Positions 23,613 to 36,081 of a stretch of 64,000 nt of DNA are shown here, piece after piece. The translations under genes were made by a program, and so were the position numbers. The notes beneath the pieces were generated by a model, which saw nothing but the letters and a program-made list of their open reading frames with translations, made no database searches and was not told the DNA's origin. This DNA comes from Steinernema hermaphroditum (lineage: Eukaryota; Nematoda; Chromadorea; Rhabditida; Steinernematidae): positions 16,120,001 to 16,184,000 of the forward strand of contig CM059621.1 in the NCBI GenBank assembly GCA_030435675.1, given 5' to 3'. Every line of letters starts with the position of its first letter. Position 1 is the first letter of the stretch.

Positions 23613-25829
23613 CTAGTCCAGACTGATGAGATTTCTCGGAGATCCATTGTGCATCGATTCGAGCAGTTTCCGACGCCACTCCGCTGCTGCGGCGTTCGAC
23701 TTGCAGCGGTAGCGGTAGATTCGACCTGTAAACGGTGTCTATTGTCTGCTGAAGAAACGGAATCACCTGTAGACGGGTGATGGAGTTCGAAACCGGGTTT
23801 ACTGTCGCTGGCCGACATGACTTTCCACCCACTTTCTCCTCTCATAGACATCACTTTCCCTTTCCGTCGACGGAAGTTGTCTCTCTCCGAGCGGCGCCCA
23901 GCCAAGGAGAGCTTTTTCTTTTCGAATTGGAAGAGGTTCGATTCTCGGAGCTCTAAGTAGTATTCGTGAGATATGCGCATCTGAAGGGCAAAGATTACGG
24001 TAAAGACGTCCATAAGGACCTACCTTAACCGGTTTGCTGCCATGAGCCCTAAGGACGGACCTCTCGACGACGCCCTCGATGACCGGAATGCTCTCCGGGG
24101 ACAGCGCGTCGTCGCAGATTAGAGGACGTTCATTTTCGTTTTGCGCCACCACCTTCGGCGAGTAACTGAAAAGGATGGTGCTTCTTTTCTCAGAAGCTCC
24201 AACCCACCAGAATCCGTCAGTTTCGTCGTCGGCTTCCGCCGATAGATTCATGCTTTTAGTCAAGTCATCGGCGAGGTCGTCCGCTTCGAAAACCGACGAC
24301 GATACCATCGAAGCGTCTGGCGCGTCCAGAGCGTCGTCGCCCTCGGTGCTACTTGGCGTCGGCAGCGGTGGAAGACCGCTTGGCACGAAGGCCGTGTTCT
24401 CAATCCTGAAAATGGAATTTCATTACGTGTCTAGACAATTCTTAGAAGATGAACCGCTAGCCAATCCTTTCAAACAGAAATGAAGTCTGTTTTAGTGTTG
24501 CGTCTACACATCAGACGCCTTCTTTATGTACAACCCCCTGCCAATTGCAGGCATCCAAACTGTCCGTAACGTTTCCATATCTGTCTAGACTCTTACCCTC
24601 GAACGCCGAAGTATCCGGCTCCGCCGACGCTCTGTGTCTTCCGGTGTCCCTTCCGCGCGGACGACAAAGGCAACTGCGGAGTCAACGATTTCGACTTGCT
24701 CGCCTTCGCGGCGGACTCTTCTGGCTGAGGCGTCGGACTCCTCGCGCTTCGAATGCTTATCAGTCCCGAGAGACGGGAGAGCGACGAACGCCGAGAGAAG
24801 CTTCCAGACGGGGCGTCGGGCTCGCGGAGGAGGGACTGCTTGTACAGGTCGTCTTCGAGCACCCTGATGAGCTCTGTTTGGATGGTCATTGAGGCGAGGT
24901 ACTTTTGAAGACATGGGATCGAGAGCAGATTGTCTAAAATGGGTCTAAATCTAGTCTAATCCAGGCTGCCTCCATATCTACCGTATCTAGAATCCTGGAA
25001 ATGGGCGAGGAGGCGTATAATGTTGTTCTTCATGTACTCTTGCGGTCTCGCAGCGAAGAAGTTCTCCTTCTTCTTCTGCGTTACGTGCAAGAAGTTCAGA
25101 TCGGTGAGATAGAGACCCAAGTAGGGGATGCAGGGCAGCTTCTGCGAGTCCACGTAGTCTCGGAGACGTTCCCAGTTGTTTTCGCTGTCGAAGAGGCGTT
25201 TCATCCTGTTCAGCGACGCCTTGTCTCCCCGGCTCACACCCTATCGGTTAGAAAGCTCAAGATGGAACAGCGAAAAGGGGCCACTTACATGCCAAGTCTT
25301 TTCGAGACGGTAGATCGATTGACACTGCAGGGCGCTGACGATGGCGAACGCCGAGTGGACGTTGTTTAGGTCGAGGAGACGCTTGGCGATCTTAATGAAG
25401 TGACTGAGGGTCTGACAGCGACGGGAACAGCGCTCCGAGGCGAGGATCTCGCGTTGGGTCCACAGACAGACGTCGTTGAAGCGGTCGGTGAACGCCATCA
25501 CATTTGGCGCCAAACGGCGTTTTTGTTTTTCAGTCCATCCACAGTCGCTTAACTCCTAAGAAGATTACGGTAGGGCTGGGGTTAGGGTGCAGACAAATAA
25601 ACCAACCTCAGGAGTGATCGCCTTGAAGACCGGCAGATCCTTGAGAGTAATTTGCGAAGCGAAGTCCTCTGGATTCACTTTGAGCACATCAAACGTGACA
25701 GGATCGTAGTCCTTATAGGACAACTTCCTCTACAAGGCGCATCAATCAAGAGTGCTCCCCCAATCCTCCCAGCAGTACCTTGGCCAACTCCTCGAGCGGC
25801 GATCGGAAGTCATCTTCCTCGTCGCTCAT
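23613..25829 (-). CDS. RALGPS: RalGPS-type guanine nucleotide exchange factor (CDC25 + PH domain)
   Basis: It activates Ral GTPases. The start is [17 protein letters not shown] at 25829. The CDC25 catalytic domain spans [73 protein letters not shown] and [15 protein letters not shown] disordered Ser/Pro-rich linker follows (about 24890-24060). A C-terminal PH domain begins near [12 protein letters not shown] and ends [16 protein letters not shown] and NLISLD before TAG at 23613-23615. The last exon is reached through a 41-bp intron whose read-through frame looks open but breaks the PH domain. No Ras exchanger motif (REM) is visible, which is typical of RalGPS and unlike RalGDS. The linker Pro motif that binds SH3 domains in the human protein is not obvious. 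Confidence 0.9.
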
Positions 25830-28800
25830 CGTACCCGTAGATTAGGCGGTGAACTGAAAAGACGCTGCAACGGAGCCAGGCTGTCACGGCGATCCACGCA
25901 TTGAACTCTCGCGTCACTCGTCATTTCCGCACAAAAGACGGCGACAAAGAGGCGAACGCGTCAAGTGGGAGGGCGGTGAATCAGAAAAGTGCGAATTTAA
26001 TTAAAGAAATGGGCGTGGAAATGAGGTGACGACAAACATCTGGAGTGCAAACAAATGGATATGGCGCTTGATGCGGGGCGCTCCGCTGGAATTGGCCCAT
26101 ATTAGGGAGTGCGGCAGACAACAATGAGGGCTATCGACAAGTGGCCTCGCCTCAGATCATCTTTGGTCATTGCAGTAATGCATGGCGGCGCTCCTCATCT
26201 CGAAGTGCCGACAAGCGAAGGAAAGGAGGAATCCTTTTATTCCTTGTAGAGGAGGAGGAGTCCGAGGAAAGTACGTTTGTACTTTTCAGACGGCATGCTA
26301 ATGCGGCGCAGACGATAAGAGCATTTTTGGCATATTGATGTGTGGATGATGGACGCTTAGAGCGTGTCGATAATAAACGGACAATTATATCGCCGTCTGC
26401 CTTTATATGACTAATTCCTTACAGTTGCACTTTGACCAAGAGATCGACCAGACGGAGACATTCTTTATTGTCTGGTCCGCGTCTATTTTGAATGTGTTAT
26501 CAGACGGGGTGTTCTAAAAAGGGCAATGAAGTGCAGATACCCATAGAAAGAGGTAAGAAAAGCCACCGTATTCCATAGGAACCGCTGTTTATCCGTCCGC
26601 AATGAACAAAGACATCCTAGACAAAATGACCGGTCGGTTTGTTTTGTGTTCAGACAGGTCTTACGCTTGGATTCTCACGGAAATGGCTTCGTAGACTTCT
26701 GTCTACATGCCTTCTTTTTGGCCCTGTGTGTAGGGTCTAGCAGACCTCATTTGGGTCGAAATGTTGCACAACTGTATTTGATATCTGTCTACAGAGTCAT
26801 AGCTATCTCGTCGAAAGTGCCATCCCTTGTGGTGGAGGTATACCGGTCGACAAAGTTTGATGTAAACACATGAAACATGGAATCGTCTACATTTGGAAGA
26901 TGGCCATAGATTAGGCAGCCATGCTTGGATGATGATCACGATCGTTCGGTGTTTGAAACCTTATGACATCTCTCCAGAGATTGACTATCTGCATACTCTT
27001 ATAAAGGGCCTCCTTCTTAAACGTACTTTGCGCTGTGCAAACATAAGATCTGATAAGGGAGACGGCTCTTTAGGGACCAAAACAAAGCTGTTGATTTGAT
27101 GCAGGAGGAAAACATAGAAAAGACAAACAAAAATTCGTTCAAATCATTTGAAATCAAAAGGGAAATAATAGATAGCCAATAGAAGAGGAAGTAGAATCCC
27201 GAAATAAATGTACTTCGTGGCAAAAAGGGGCACGACAGGAAGAGGAGCAATCTCCACCCAGCGGAGATTCCTTCCCTCAGGGGCGAAAAAATAGACAATG
27301 ATCGATTATCTGTCAGCTCTGGAGATTAGTTCACTATTTTGAGGTGAACGTCGTCTACATATGTCAAAGGGTGACTGCAGCCTACGGGCAAACAACTAAT
27401 ACTGGCAGATTCCCATAAGATGAGTGATGGCCTTGTACGTCGGCGTAAAACGAAAATTGGCAGTCGCGCTGGTTTTTCATTTGCAAAGAGGTTGGCTATT
27501 AAATTAAGTCACGTCGTTGAGCTGATTATAGGCCTGGATGGCGTGAGTAGTGGGATAAGTAGTGGGTTCAGTCTCGACTTGTTTCATTCTCAGGGCACAG
27601 AAGACTGTAGTAGACGAAGTGGTCTAATCTTTGCGGCACGTGAAAAACGAAAAACCACACCCGGGATTACGGTATTCTTACAGAGGTTATGCATGTAACA
27701 TGACAGTGAAAGATGGATTACTCATTCTGGATTATTGGATTACTCACTCATGGATCGATTACTCATTCTATAACCATTATTTGCTGACAAATCCGTATAT
27801 TGAAAGCGCTACAGTGTAATGTCTGCTTACAGACTGTCTACATGATGATCTACTTAAAAAATGTTTTGATATCTGTCTGGCATACACTGCCCATACGAAG
27901 ATATCGTTTTAGACGTGCATAGGTAAGACAGACGAACACGAAAGAGCATAAGTCCAGACACGCGTCTATAACAAATGCATATATAATATATATCGTATCC
28001 GTTTGCAGAACAGTTTGAAGCGATGAAAAATGATAAGAAACGCGTTGGATAGCGTATACCAATTACCGTATACCTACAGAGGAAGATGGTCAATGTTATC
28101 ACGTTAGTCGGCCACTACTAGACGGAACAGTACGGAATAGGACTCATTTCGTGAACATTACAGATAAAAATGCGCGCAAATTAAGTAGGAGTAACACTTA
28201 AACGTCTATGGGTCTAGCTGATGTCAGGCGACAAATAGAAAAGCGACCGGTTCAGACAAGTCTACTCGTCTAGAACGAATGCATTTTCACGCCATCTCCT
28301 GTTTTTAAACACTACCCATTTTTCGCCAATTTGCACCCATTCAAGAAGGCGCACAAAGCAAGCCCTACTGCAACAGCAGCACACAAACATAAACAAACAA
28401 GACTAACAGGGTTTCGTCTGCGCCGAAAACTAGAATCGTTTCTCAATTCCGCGGCCATCAGAAGACCAAAAACAAACAAAGAATTCGCGGCCGGGTCATT
28501 ACATCGGCAAACAGTGCACGCCTAACGCCGCCGCCCCGGCCACTGACCGCCTGGCTGTGCACTCATGTTGATGGGGGAAAGAGTGGTTTTTTAAGTTTCC
28601 AATCGATGGAAATCCGTCGTCGGGAGGAGTTGAAGCCTTCTTCTGAGAGACGTTCGTCTTGTTGGCCCACAGGAAATCGAATTTGCAAATCCAATTATCC
28701 GACAGTCGGATGGGATTCACGGGCGGTCTCGACACGATTTCAGACAATTTGCACTTTTGAGACAAGTTTGTCGGTCTTTCGGTCTCTCTCATGGCAGTGA

Positions 28801-28991
28801 GCGTCTGTCACTTTGGATGTCTATTTTTCTAAGATTTGTGTAGACCTAGACATATAGACAGTTTGTTGTAGACAGATCGAGGAATGACTGTCTTCTCTCT
28901 TGAGGGACATGCTGTTTTCTCTCGTTCCGTGCTGATTTTTGCCGTACAACTCAATTAGTATTGAGTAATAACGTCCTGTGATTTTAGCAAA
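25830..28991. other. Long intergenic region (3.2 kb), no supported gene
   Basis: Several frames of 60-100 codons exist but none has a family motif, good splice sites or a plausible composition. The first few hundred bases (25860-26120) are relatively GC-rich and are the likely promoter of the RalGPS gene. AGACAG/CTGTCT words recur (26440-26520, 26640-26780, 27820-27860). A 27.7-kb stretch repeats ATTACTCATTCT/GGATTACTC three times. Confidence 0.5.
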
Positions 28992-29767
28992 ATGGTGATA
29001 AAGTACTACAGCAACGTAGTCAACCCTCCCGCCATGATCTACATGGGCCGCGATAAGGTCGAGAATGAGGAGCTTATTCGGTTAGTGTGCACATTTCATC
29101 CCGTATTTCGTTCAGTCTCGACTTGTTTCAGTTGGGGATGGCCCGAGGACGTGTGGTTCCACGTCGACAACCTATCCTCCGCTCACGTCTATCTTCGCTT
29201 GGGTCCGGGCCAAACCATTGACGATATACCAAAAGAATTAGTCGAAGACTGTGCGCAGCTGGTCAAAGCCAATAGTATCAAGGTAACTTTATGATATCTC
29301 CACTTATTGCAGTCAGTCGCTAAATTTCTTTAGGGCTGCAAGATGAGCGATGTTTCCGTCTGCTACACGGCGTGGAGTAACCTGAGGAAGACAGGTGAGA
29401 TGGACGTAGGCCAAATCGGTTTCCACAGCGACAAGGCTGTCAAGAAGATTCGGATTGAGAAGAAGAATGATATCGTCAATCGTCTCAAGAAGACGGAAGC
29501 GAAAGATCACGTCATCGATTATAAGGGAGAGCGCGAAGCTCGTGACGCGAAGTTCCGAGCTGCAGACGTAAGATATCTATTTGCGTCACGGCTTTGCTAA
29601 GATACTGCTTGCAGAAGGCCCGGAAACGAGAGGAGATCGCCAAGCAAGAGGCAGAGCGCAAGCAGCTGGAGCAGGAGCGCGAGCTCCGATCGTATGACCG
29701 ACTAATGGACGAACAGAAGATGACATCGAATGCTGATGGAGGCAACGAATCCGACGACTTCATGTGA
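28992..29767 (+). CDS. CCDC25: CCDC25 homologue (NFACT-R domain), 208 aa
   Basis: Four exons (28992-29080, 29132-29282, 29334-29567, 29615-29767) give exactly 208 residues, the same as human CCDC25. The NFACT-R core reads [52 protein letters not shown] and [10 protein letters not shown] Lys/Glu-rich coiled coil follows, and the tail [13 protein letters not shown]...DDFM is also conserved. In mammals CCDC25 is a surface sensor of extracellular-trap DNA; its ancient role (yeast Jlp2, NFACT-R family) is probably nucleic-acid or ribosome related. The gene is compact with introns of about 50 bp. Confidence 0.95.
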
Positions 29768-29823
29768 TAATCAAATCTTCATTGTTAAGTTTTATGTTGT
29801 GAATCCGATTATGCTTTTTCGTC

Positions 29824-31828
29824 CTATTTTGACTTCTGCTCCTTGTTGAACGTTCGCAGTCGACGCCACAATTCCTTCATCTTGGGGCGCTTTTCGGGTA
29901 TACCGCTGTAAGCATCGCATATCAGCAAAGAAACATCTTTCGGTATCCAGCTGGGAATTTCTGAAACATTTATGGTAACATGTGTGTATCTCTTGCACAT
30001 CGTACCCGGGCGAAGTTCGGGAGTCTCCTTGAGCACTTGTTTTATGTGCTTGTTGTCGACATTCTTGTATGGGAGCTCACCGGTCAGTGTTTCGAGCATC
30101 AGCATTGCAAACGAATACACTTCAGTCTGTTCATTGAGCGTCTCCGTGCTGTAAACTTCGGGTGCACACCAGCGAGCGTTGCCTAACTTGTCAGGGTTGA
30201 CTTTCTTGGTTCTAAACGATCCGTTGAAAAGTTAAATACACAGCGTTGTTCTGCCTACTTTGCCATAACGGCGAAACGGAATCCACCAATGTAAAAGATC
30301 GGTTTCGTGTTCTTCATGGTCATCTCTTTCAAGTCGACGAAAATGTTTCTAGCACTCAGGTCGCAGTGCAGGATTCCCATTTCGATAATTTGGTACATCG
30401 TACATGAGAGATCTTCCAAAATCTACAACTTTGCATCAGATAATAGTAATTTAAATGAGACTTTAGTCACCGTAAGACGAGCCTTAACATCGATTTCGTT
30501 CTTGTGTTCGTCAATGTACTGCATAAGAGCGCCTCCCTTGCAGAACTTGTAGCATATCACGTACGGCTTTCGTATTGTGCAGATGCCTTCGATATTCAAC
30601 GCAGTATTCCAGCCAATTTTATGGCGAAGCGTGTTGACGATATGCATTTCGCGGTAGATCTGATCCAGAACCTCTTCGTTGTACTCATCGAGTTCCTTCA
30701 CCAAGACTGGACGTTGCCTCGGGTTGCGATCGCCCAAGCGGGCATAGATGAGACGCATTGCTTTGTAGATTGTGGACGTTTCCCCTTTGCAGATTTGCTC
30801 TCCATATATGAGATCGTCCGGCGACTTTACTTGAATGTAGTGAAACGAATACTCCGTAGAGCCGTAGAGACAGCCAAGGCACGGAAGAACGCCGTTGAGC
30901 AACTCAGCATCACGGTTGGTATTGTGTCGGAAGACGCTGATCTGCTGAAGGAAATTATCGAGATTAGATGAAATCATATATATGACGGTCTTAAATTGCA
31001 AGTATGAGTGCAGTTAAAATTGGCTTTTGGAAACCACTAGCAAACACCAAAGAAGAAGGAAAACCTACACTCTTTTGATACTGATCAATGAGGTTCCAGA
31101 TCGAGTTCGCCTGCAGCACGGTGCCTACGAGGCGATAGTAGTAGTTTCGGTCGTTCTTCACCTGCCTTGTGATAGTGAACTCGATCGGATGGTGGTAGAT
31201 CGGATTGTTCGGCTCGTTAGTCTTCACTGACAGCCTCATTTTGTTCGAGTGATCGCGGGAAACGAGAAAGTCTCCAGGATTGCGCAGCATCTTTTCCTCT
31301 ATGAACCAAGTAGGCATACGTGAGTAGTACCACTCGATCTCATTTTGCGCGGGCATCGGACGTTTCCATGGCTTCGGCGTATCCTTCAGCGCCTCCATGT
31401 CGGCTGCCGTTGGCCACGCATGTTCACATTTCTTCATCACCGAGTTCTTCGAGTGCTGCTCGACTTCCATTGATTTCTTCACTATCCTATCACTCCCCTC
31501 GGAGCCTTCTTTCTTTCGCTTCTTGACACGCACTTCTTTCACGATTTCCACTTCTTTCTCGTCTTGTTGCTCACCCTCAGCCTTCCCCATTGCCGATTTC
31601 CTAATTGGCACCGGCTTCTTCTTCGTCTTTTTTATACTCTGCTCACATTCGCTCTCTCTGCGATTCGACTTCCGCTGCATTGACGACTTCGCATTTTTCG
31701 TGTTTGGCTAAAAAATGCAAATTAGAAGGTGGAACACATAGCATAGCGATTACCTTCTTGCGGACCTTCTTCGACGACTGCTCGAACACATCCCCGTCCT
31801 TCGCTCCTTTCCCATCCGTGACAGTCAT
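29824..31828 (-). CDS. SH2-domain tyrosine kinase-like protein, probable pseudokinase
   Basis: Nematode small SH2-kinase family (Fer/SPE-8-like layout). The start is taken at MTVTDGKGAK (31828), just after CCACAG. A Lys/Glu-rich leader runs to about 31420. An SH2 domain follows (EWYYSRMPTWFIEEKMLRNP, GDFLVSRD, FTITRQ), then a kinase domain with a weak glycine loop (GEQICKGETSTIY), lysine (VLVKEL), alpha-C Glu (REMHIV), GILHCDLSARN and NARWCAPEVYSTE. The last exon ends EQKSK at TAG 29824-29826. Two catalytic departures: HRD is HCD, and the DFG position reads GFR (FYIGGFRFAV), removing the Mg-binding Asp. The SH2 phosphotyrosine Arg of FLVR is also replaced (FLVS, Arg one residue later). A scaffold role is inferred. 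Confidence 0.85.
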
Positions 31829-32350
31829 CTGTGGTTCCCGCGTTTCACCAGCGAACGGACGACTCCAACTCAGCGACCAGTCAGGATCTCGACTGGGAAG
31901 CGAATGGCACAAACCGACCGTTAACGGTGTAGAGATTGTCTTGAGTGAACCCAGGGAGACGCCACGTGCACAACCCGTTGCAGACGGTAAAAGTGCAACG
32001 GGACGACGAATTCGAGATGTCTATGCATTCTGCAAAATTAGAGGATAGACTAGATCAATGCAAAGTTTCAAACAATCACGCGTGGATAACAGACATCTTC
32101 CGTTGGAGACATTGTGCATGAGAAATTCTGGACATTTATAGATTCTGCACAGCCAGACGATAGACTTGTTAGCGCATTGCTAAAGACAAGAGACGTCATC
32201 TGCACCTTCTACAGTAGATAATAAACAATCAACCAGACGCAAAACACCACTGCACATCTGGCAGACAAGCACGCTTAAACAACACAAAGAATTCACAATA
32301 TCTACATCACGACACCCACGGCATAACGCAAATGACATCGAAACTAAGAT
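31829..32350. other. Short intergenic region
   Basis: Upstream of the SH2 kinase. An open frame continues a little on the minus strand without an ATG, so the kinase might have a further 5' exon. Nothing else is recognisable. Confidence 0.4.
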
Positions 32351-33593
32351 TTATTTATTGCCTTTAGACCTACAATTCAGTTTCACTCTCAGTGTCGTCG
32401 TCTCCGATTTCCAGTAGCGCTGTAATAACCATTCCATGGTCTGAAATGTAACAAGCTGTAAAAAATTTAGATGGGCATCAAACGTACGCGTGAAATCCAC
32501 TACAAACATTGACCTGTAGCTGCACTCGATCTTAGCGGTGACTTCGAACTTCATATCGTCAGGAACCAAGTCGTCCAGCACTTCGAAGTAGTCTTCCTTC
32601 ATGAGAAGACGGTTGTAGATCTGCAGATTAATGGATTACATATGATACGCACTTTGGGACAAGACCTGCGTGATAATTTCGTGATACGGGCCTTCCGTGA
32701 CTTCATTGTCCTTATGAGGCTGCTTAAATACCTCGTTATACTTGTCGCCTTCCTTACTAGAACAGTTCGACTTGGTCGAGTTAACGGCGTGCTGGCGTGG
32801 AGCTTCACCGGCGGTGGCGTGTAGGTAGTCGCTCCGTGCCGCTTGATTCAGTCCTGCTGCTCTCTTCTTCGCATCGACTATTTTCTGCTGCCACGCTTGG
32901 AAGTTAAAATCCCGGGGCGGATGTAACGCCGAGCCGCTCTCAGTGGTGCTTCCGTCGGTGTAGTGTACAGTCTTCGGTCTTGTCGCCTTGCTTGGACGCT
33001 GGTAGTGGTTTCCCTGACCGTAGCTATAGCTGCTTGATAAGCCCTGGGGCGCACGGCTTCGGATGCTGGTGATGTCGTTGACGTACGGTAACTGCATCCT
33101 GGCCCCTGGGTGTGTGACGCTAGGCGGCTTCGGAACATTGTTCTGCGGCGGTCTTGGGGCCGGTATGACCATGCCTTGCGACGGAATGGGAGGCGGACGG
33201 CTTGTTGACTTCCAACGGTTCTTCTTTCTAGCCTCTCTCTGCAGTACGAGCTGGTTTTCACGGGTTCTGTTGATGAGGTGCGCGATATGGGCCGTTTCCG
33301 GGGCGTCGACTGGGACGAGCCACTCCTTCCCGTCGCGCTCGACTAGCTTCACGAACTGGGAGATTTGAGCGACGAACGCGTTCAGCGAGCTGAAGCCCAG
33401 TGGCCTAAGGTTCAGATCTCGTCCCCAGTCGTGCCTAAATCATCGCGAGATTAACGGACAATCTGTGATTTGAAGAAACTCACTTGAATTGATGATAAAT
33501 GGAACTGACTGGGAGGCCAGTGCGCCCCGCCGTCTGCACGGTGGAGTAGAGCTTTTCGCCGAGCTCATTCAGGGTCTCCTCTCGTGGCTTCAT
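32351..33593 (-). CDS. LOTUS (OST-HTH) domain protein
   Basis: The start MKPREETLNELGEKLY at 33593 lies two bases after CTTTCAG. Exon 1 (33593-33484) and exon 2 (from 33434) together encode an N-terminal LOTUS/OST-HTH winged helix: LYSTVQTAGRTGLPVSSIYH, WGRDLNLRPLGFSSLNAF and FVKLVERDGKEWLVPV (residues about 8-90). LOTUS domains of Oskar, TDRD5/7 and worm MIP/LOTR proteins bind Vasa-type helicases or RNA G-quadruplexes in germ granules. A long disordered Pro/Ser/Gln-rich part follows. A last exon block (32602-32351) encodes YFEVLDDLVPDDMKFEVTAK to the stop. No Tudor domain is visible. Which worm LOTUS protein it is cannot be decided by eye. Confidence 0.75.
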
Positions 33594-34309
33594 TGCTGAA
33601 AGAAGCGTTGCTAGAATGTTGCGATGAGTGGTATGAAAAACATGGGGAAATCAACCACTTTCGGAGAGTTTTTTCCTAAAGCACGGGCGCGCCTAAAGAT
33701 GGATCTTATCAATTCAATCGCGGCAAGATCCAACGCTCTTCAAGGCAACAGGGCCTGCAAAGCTGAATGCTTCTCGCCTCTCGGAGGTTTTCAGATGAAT
33801 TCGAAAAGATCGGCCTACCGTACTCAGAATGCCGTGAAATTTGTGGAAAATTTCGCAGACCGAGCATCTGAGGAAACCGTTTCTCTTTGCCCACACAGAT
33901 TCGCCACTTTCGAAACTAGTAGTCGAAACTCGTCGACGGCACACTGATTTAAGTTAGTAAGTAAGCGTTCAAACTCACGCCGGCGATGGAGTGTTCAAAC
34001 TCATCGCCCGTCGGCGGTCGCCCGTTGCCGGCGACGGGAATTCGAAAATTGTATTCGAAAATTCGATTTTGAACGAATTTTCCGGAAATTTGAAACTTTT
34101 TTTGACAGTGTTTTCTTCACACTCTTTCCGTCTAGTTGTGCATGATTGAGATGTATTGATGTCGAGCGTGGACTCATATTTATCATGTTCGAACTATTTT
34201 CTTACGCATTTACGTTGTTTTTATACAAAAGGTTTAATTACGCGAGTTCGAGGTTCCAGGTAGAGCTCTCCACTCCCTTAAACCATTGTTGCGAAAAGAG
34301 GCAAGAAGT
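33594..34309. other. Divergent intergenic region
   Basis: Between the minus-strand LOTUS gene and a plus-strand gene. Both strands have open frames of about 60-100 codons at 33620-33950 with no recognisable motif. An AT-rich stretch with AAAATTC repeats lies at 34040-34110. Confidence 0.4.
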
Positions 34310-35828
34310 ATGCCTTCGCCAGAAGAAGCCACGACCTCTCAGCCGTTCTCGATGGAAAAGACATCGGATGCGGATGCCATTTTAAGAGAGTTGACAGATG
34401 CCGGAGAAGCGGTAAGTTCGCCATCGTTTTATATTTGTATTTTTGTCGTGTTTTAGAACGATTTCCATATCAATCGTCTGGTCAATAACTATCTCCTCCT
34501 CTGCCCCGAAATCGTGAATGATCCAGGATGTTCATCGGATAATTCGGCCTCGCTCACCAAGGTCCGTCAAATGTTCGCCTCGAACAGTGATGCGGTGTAT
34601 CGCCTGATTCGTATCATTCCATACCGTGCCAAGAAGGCTGCCATAGAGTTCTTGTATGCTACCATACTCTCCAACGTTGATCAACGTTTGAACGTCCCTT
34701 TCGTAGTGGACTGTGTCGCTGCCTGCGTAAACGCCACATGCATTGAAGCCAAATGTCTGCCGAGCCCGAAACAAACGGCGGTTTTTGTGGAGTACTGTAT
34801 CGTGGAAGTCATGAAGATCATCACAAACTCTCCGCCGGCTAAGAAAGAACAGTTGATTCTTAAGCGATTGGATATACACGCATCCGTGGTGGAAACTGTC
34901 ATCGCAGAATCGGAGAAGAAAGTCGATGTCATTCAGCACCTTCTCGATCTATTCAAGTCGCAGCTTTCGAAGCTGCCGCGGTCCGCCGAGGACGAAAGAA
35001 AGATCGAAGCCATCAGGCGGATCCTCTCGAAGCTGGCGTCCATTTTCCCTGTGTTTGCCCTAAATGACGCGTGGCTTGTGAATAGCGCCACTTCTCCCGC
35101 GGCTGCCGAGGATATGGCAACTCACGACCGGAACCTGCACCAGGTGATTCTGGCGATGTTCCTCAACTACCAAAAGAACGACTCATCTGGTGGCAAAGCG
35201 TGTTTGGACCAAGTGATGACTGCCGCCAAGATCCAACCATCTGTTTTTGTCCGGTAGGTGAAAGTTGATAGTTTTTGTTCGATTCTTTTCCGTTGTTTAG
35301 TCATATTCCTCTTCTCGTTTCCAAGCTCTACACGGTTTCGCAGTTCCCGATGGGAGTGAAACGGATGAAGGACGTTGGATATTACGACATCTTTGTCTCC
35401 GTGCTCAGAGCTATCATCGCGGCCGATCCAGAGTCATTTGAGTCCGAAATGGACATCCTCAAAGTGTTCGAATTCTATTTTGAGTACTTCAAAGTAAGTA
35501 CTGTGGTTAGATTCTTTCCCATCGTGTTTATTCATAGACCAACATCACCAAGACGAAGAGTGCGTTCATCGAGCTCGTCAAGGTGCTCGCTGACGTTTGC
35601 CTGCTGTACATGGAACGATACAACTCCAGCGCTCAAAAGTACTTGCTCAAGAAGATCACATATCTGATCGAAATGAAGAAATACTGCCACGAATACGTCA
35701 CACTCCGCGTCATCATCAACAGCTTGCCGAACTGTCCCGAGAAGCAAGCTCTGGCCGTCCAGAACATCCGTCCGCGTAGCCACTATCAGCGGGATGCGCG
35801 GGAACGACGTGAGTACTTCAAACGATGA
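34310..35828 (+). CDS. All-helical protein, possibly Integrator subunit 1-like (460 aa)
   Basis: Four exons (34310-34411, 34457-35253, 35301-35493, 35538-35828) join in frame to 460 residues. The protein is a run of amphipathic helices with no catalytic motif, consistent with a HEAT-like repeat scaffold. Segments such as HIPLLVSKLYTVSQFP, YYDIFVSVLRAIIAADPESF and FFEYFK-like ends resemble the C-terminal part of Integrator subunit 1, which holds the RNA-processing Integrator complex together. INTS1 is normally about 2000 residues, so this would be a divergent or split gene. The assignment is weak; the coding status is strong because all four splice junctions are consensus and the frame is maintained. 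Confidence 0.5.
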
Positions 35829-35945
35829 CCGGATATCAGTATGATCGCGTTCTACGGGTTGTCCCTGTCATTCACTTTGAGCTGTTCTTCACGTTGTTTA
35901 ATTTTATTGTGTAATAGACTTGATGAGGAGTCACATCATTGAAAA

Positions 35946-36081
35946 TCATCAAAAGACTACAGCATCCCGAGTGATTGAACCAGAGTGAGGAAGAGGTGCG
36001 CGGCACACACGGCTACCTTGGAGAACCAGAAGACTGATTCGGAAGTACGATCAGTCCCTTTTGAAAACACCACTGACGTCC
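35946..36081. repeat. Direct repeat, copy 1 (second copy 36411-36545)
   Basis: About 135 bp is repeated 465 bp downstream with roughly 85-90% identity. On the minus strand both copies keep one open frame ending in a hydrophobic tail (SVFWFSKVA... then HLFL.LVQSLGM) and TAG. About half of the differences within that tail are synonymous, so this is probably a duplicated 3'-terminal exon. Confidence 0.65.

Noticed and set aside
23527..23832. Read-through of the last RalGPS intron as coding sequence
   Set aside because: It destroys the PH domain end, whereas splicing out 41 bp restores the conserved [14 protein letters not shown] segment.
27420..27698. 92-codon plus-strand ORF
   Set aside because: No motif, no homologue recognised, no convincing splice or poly(A) context.
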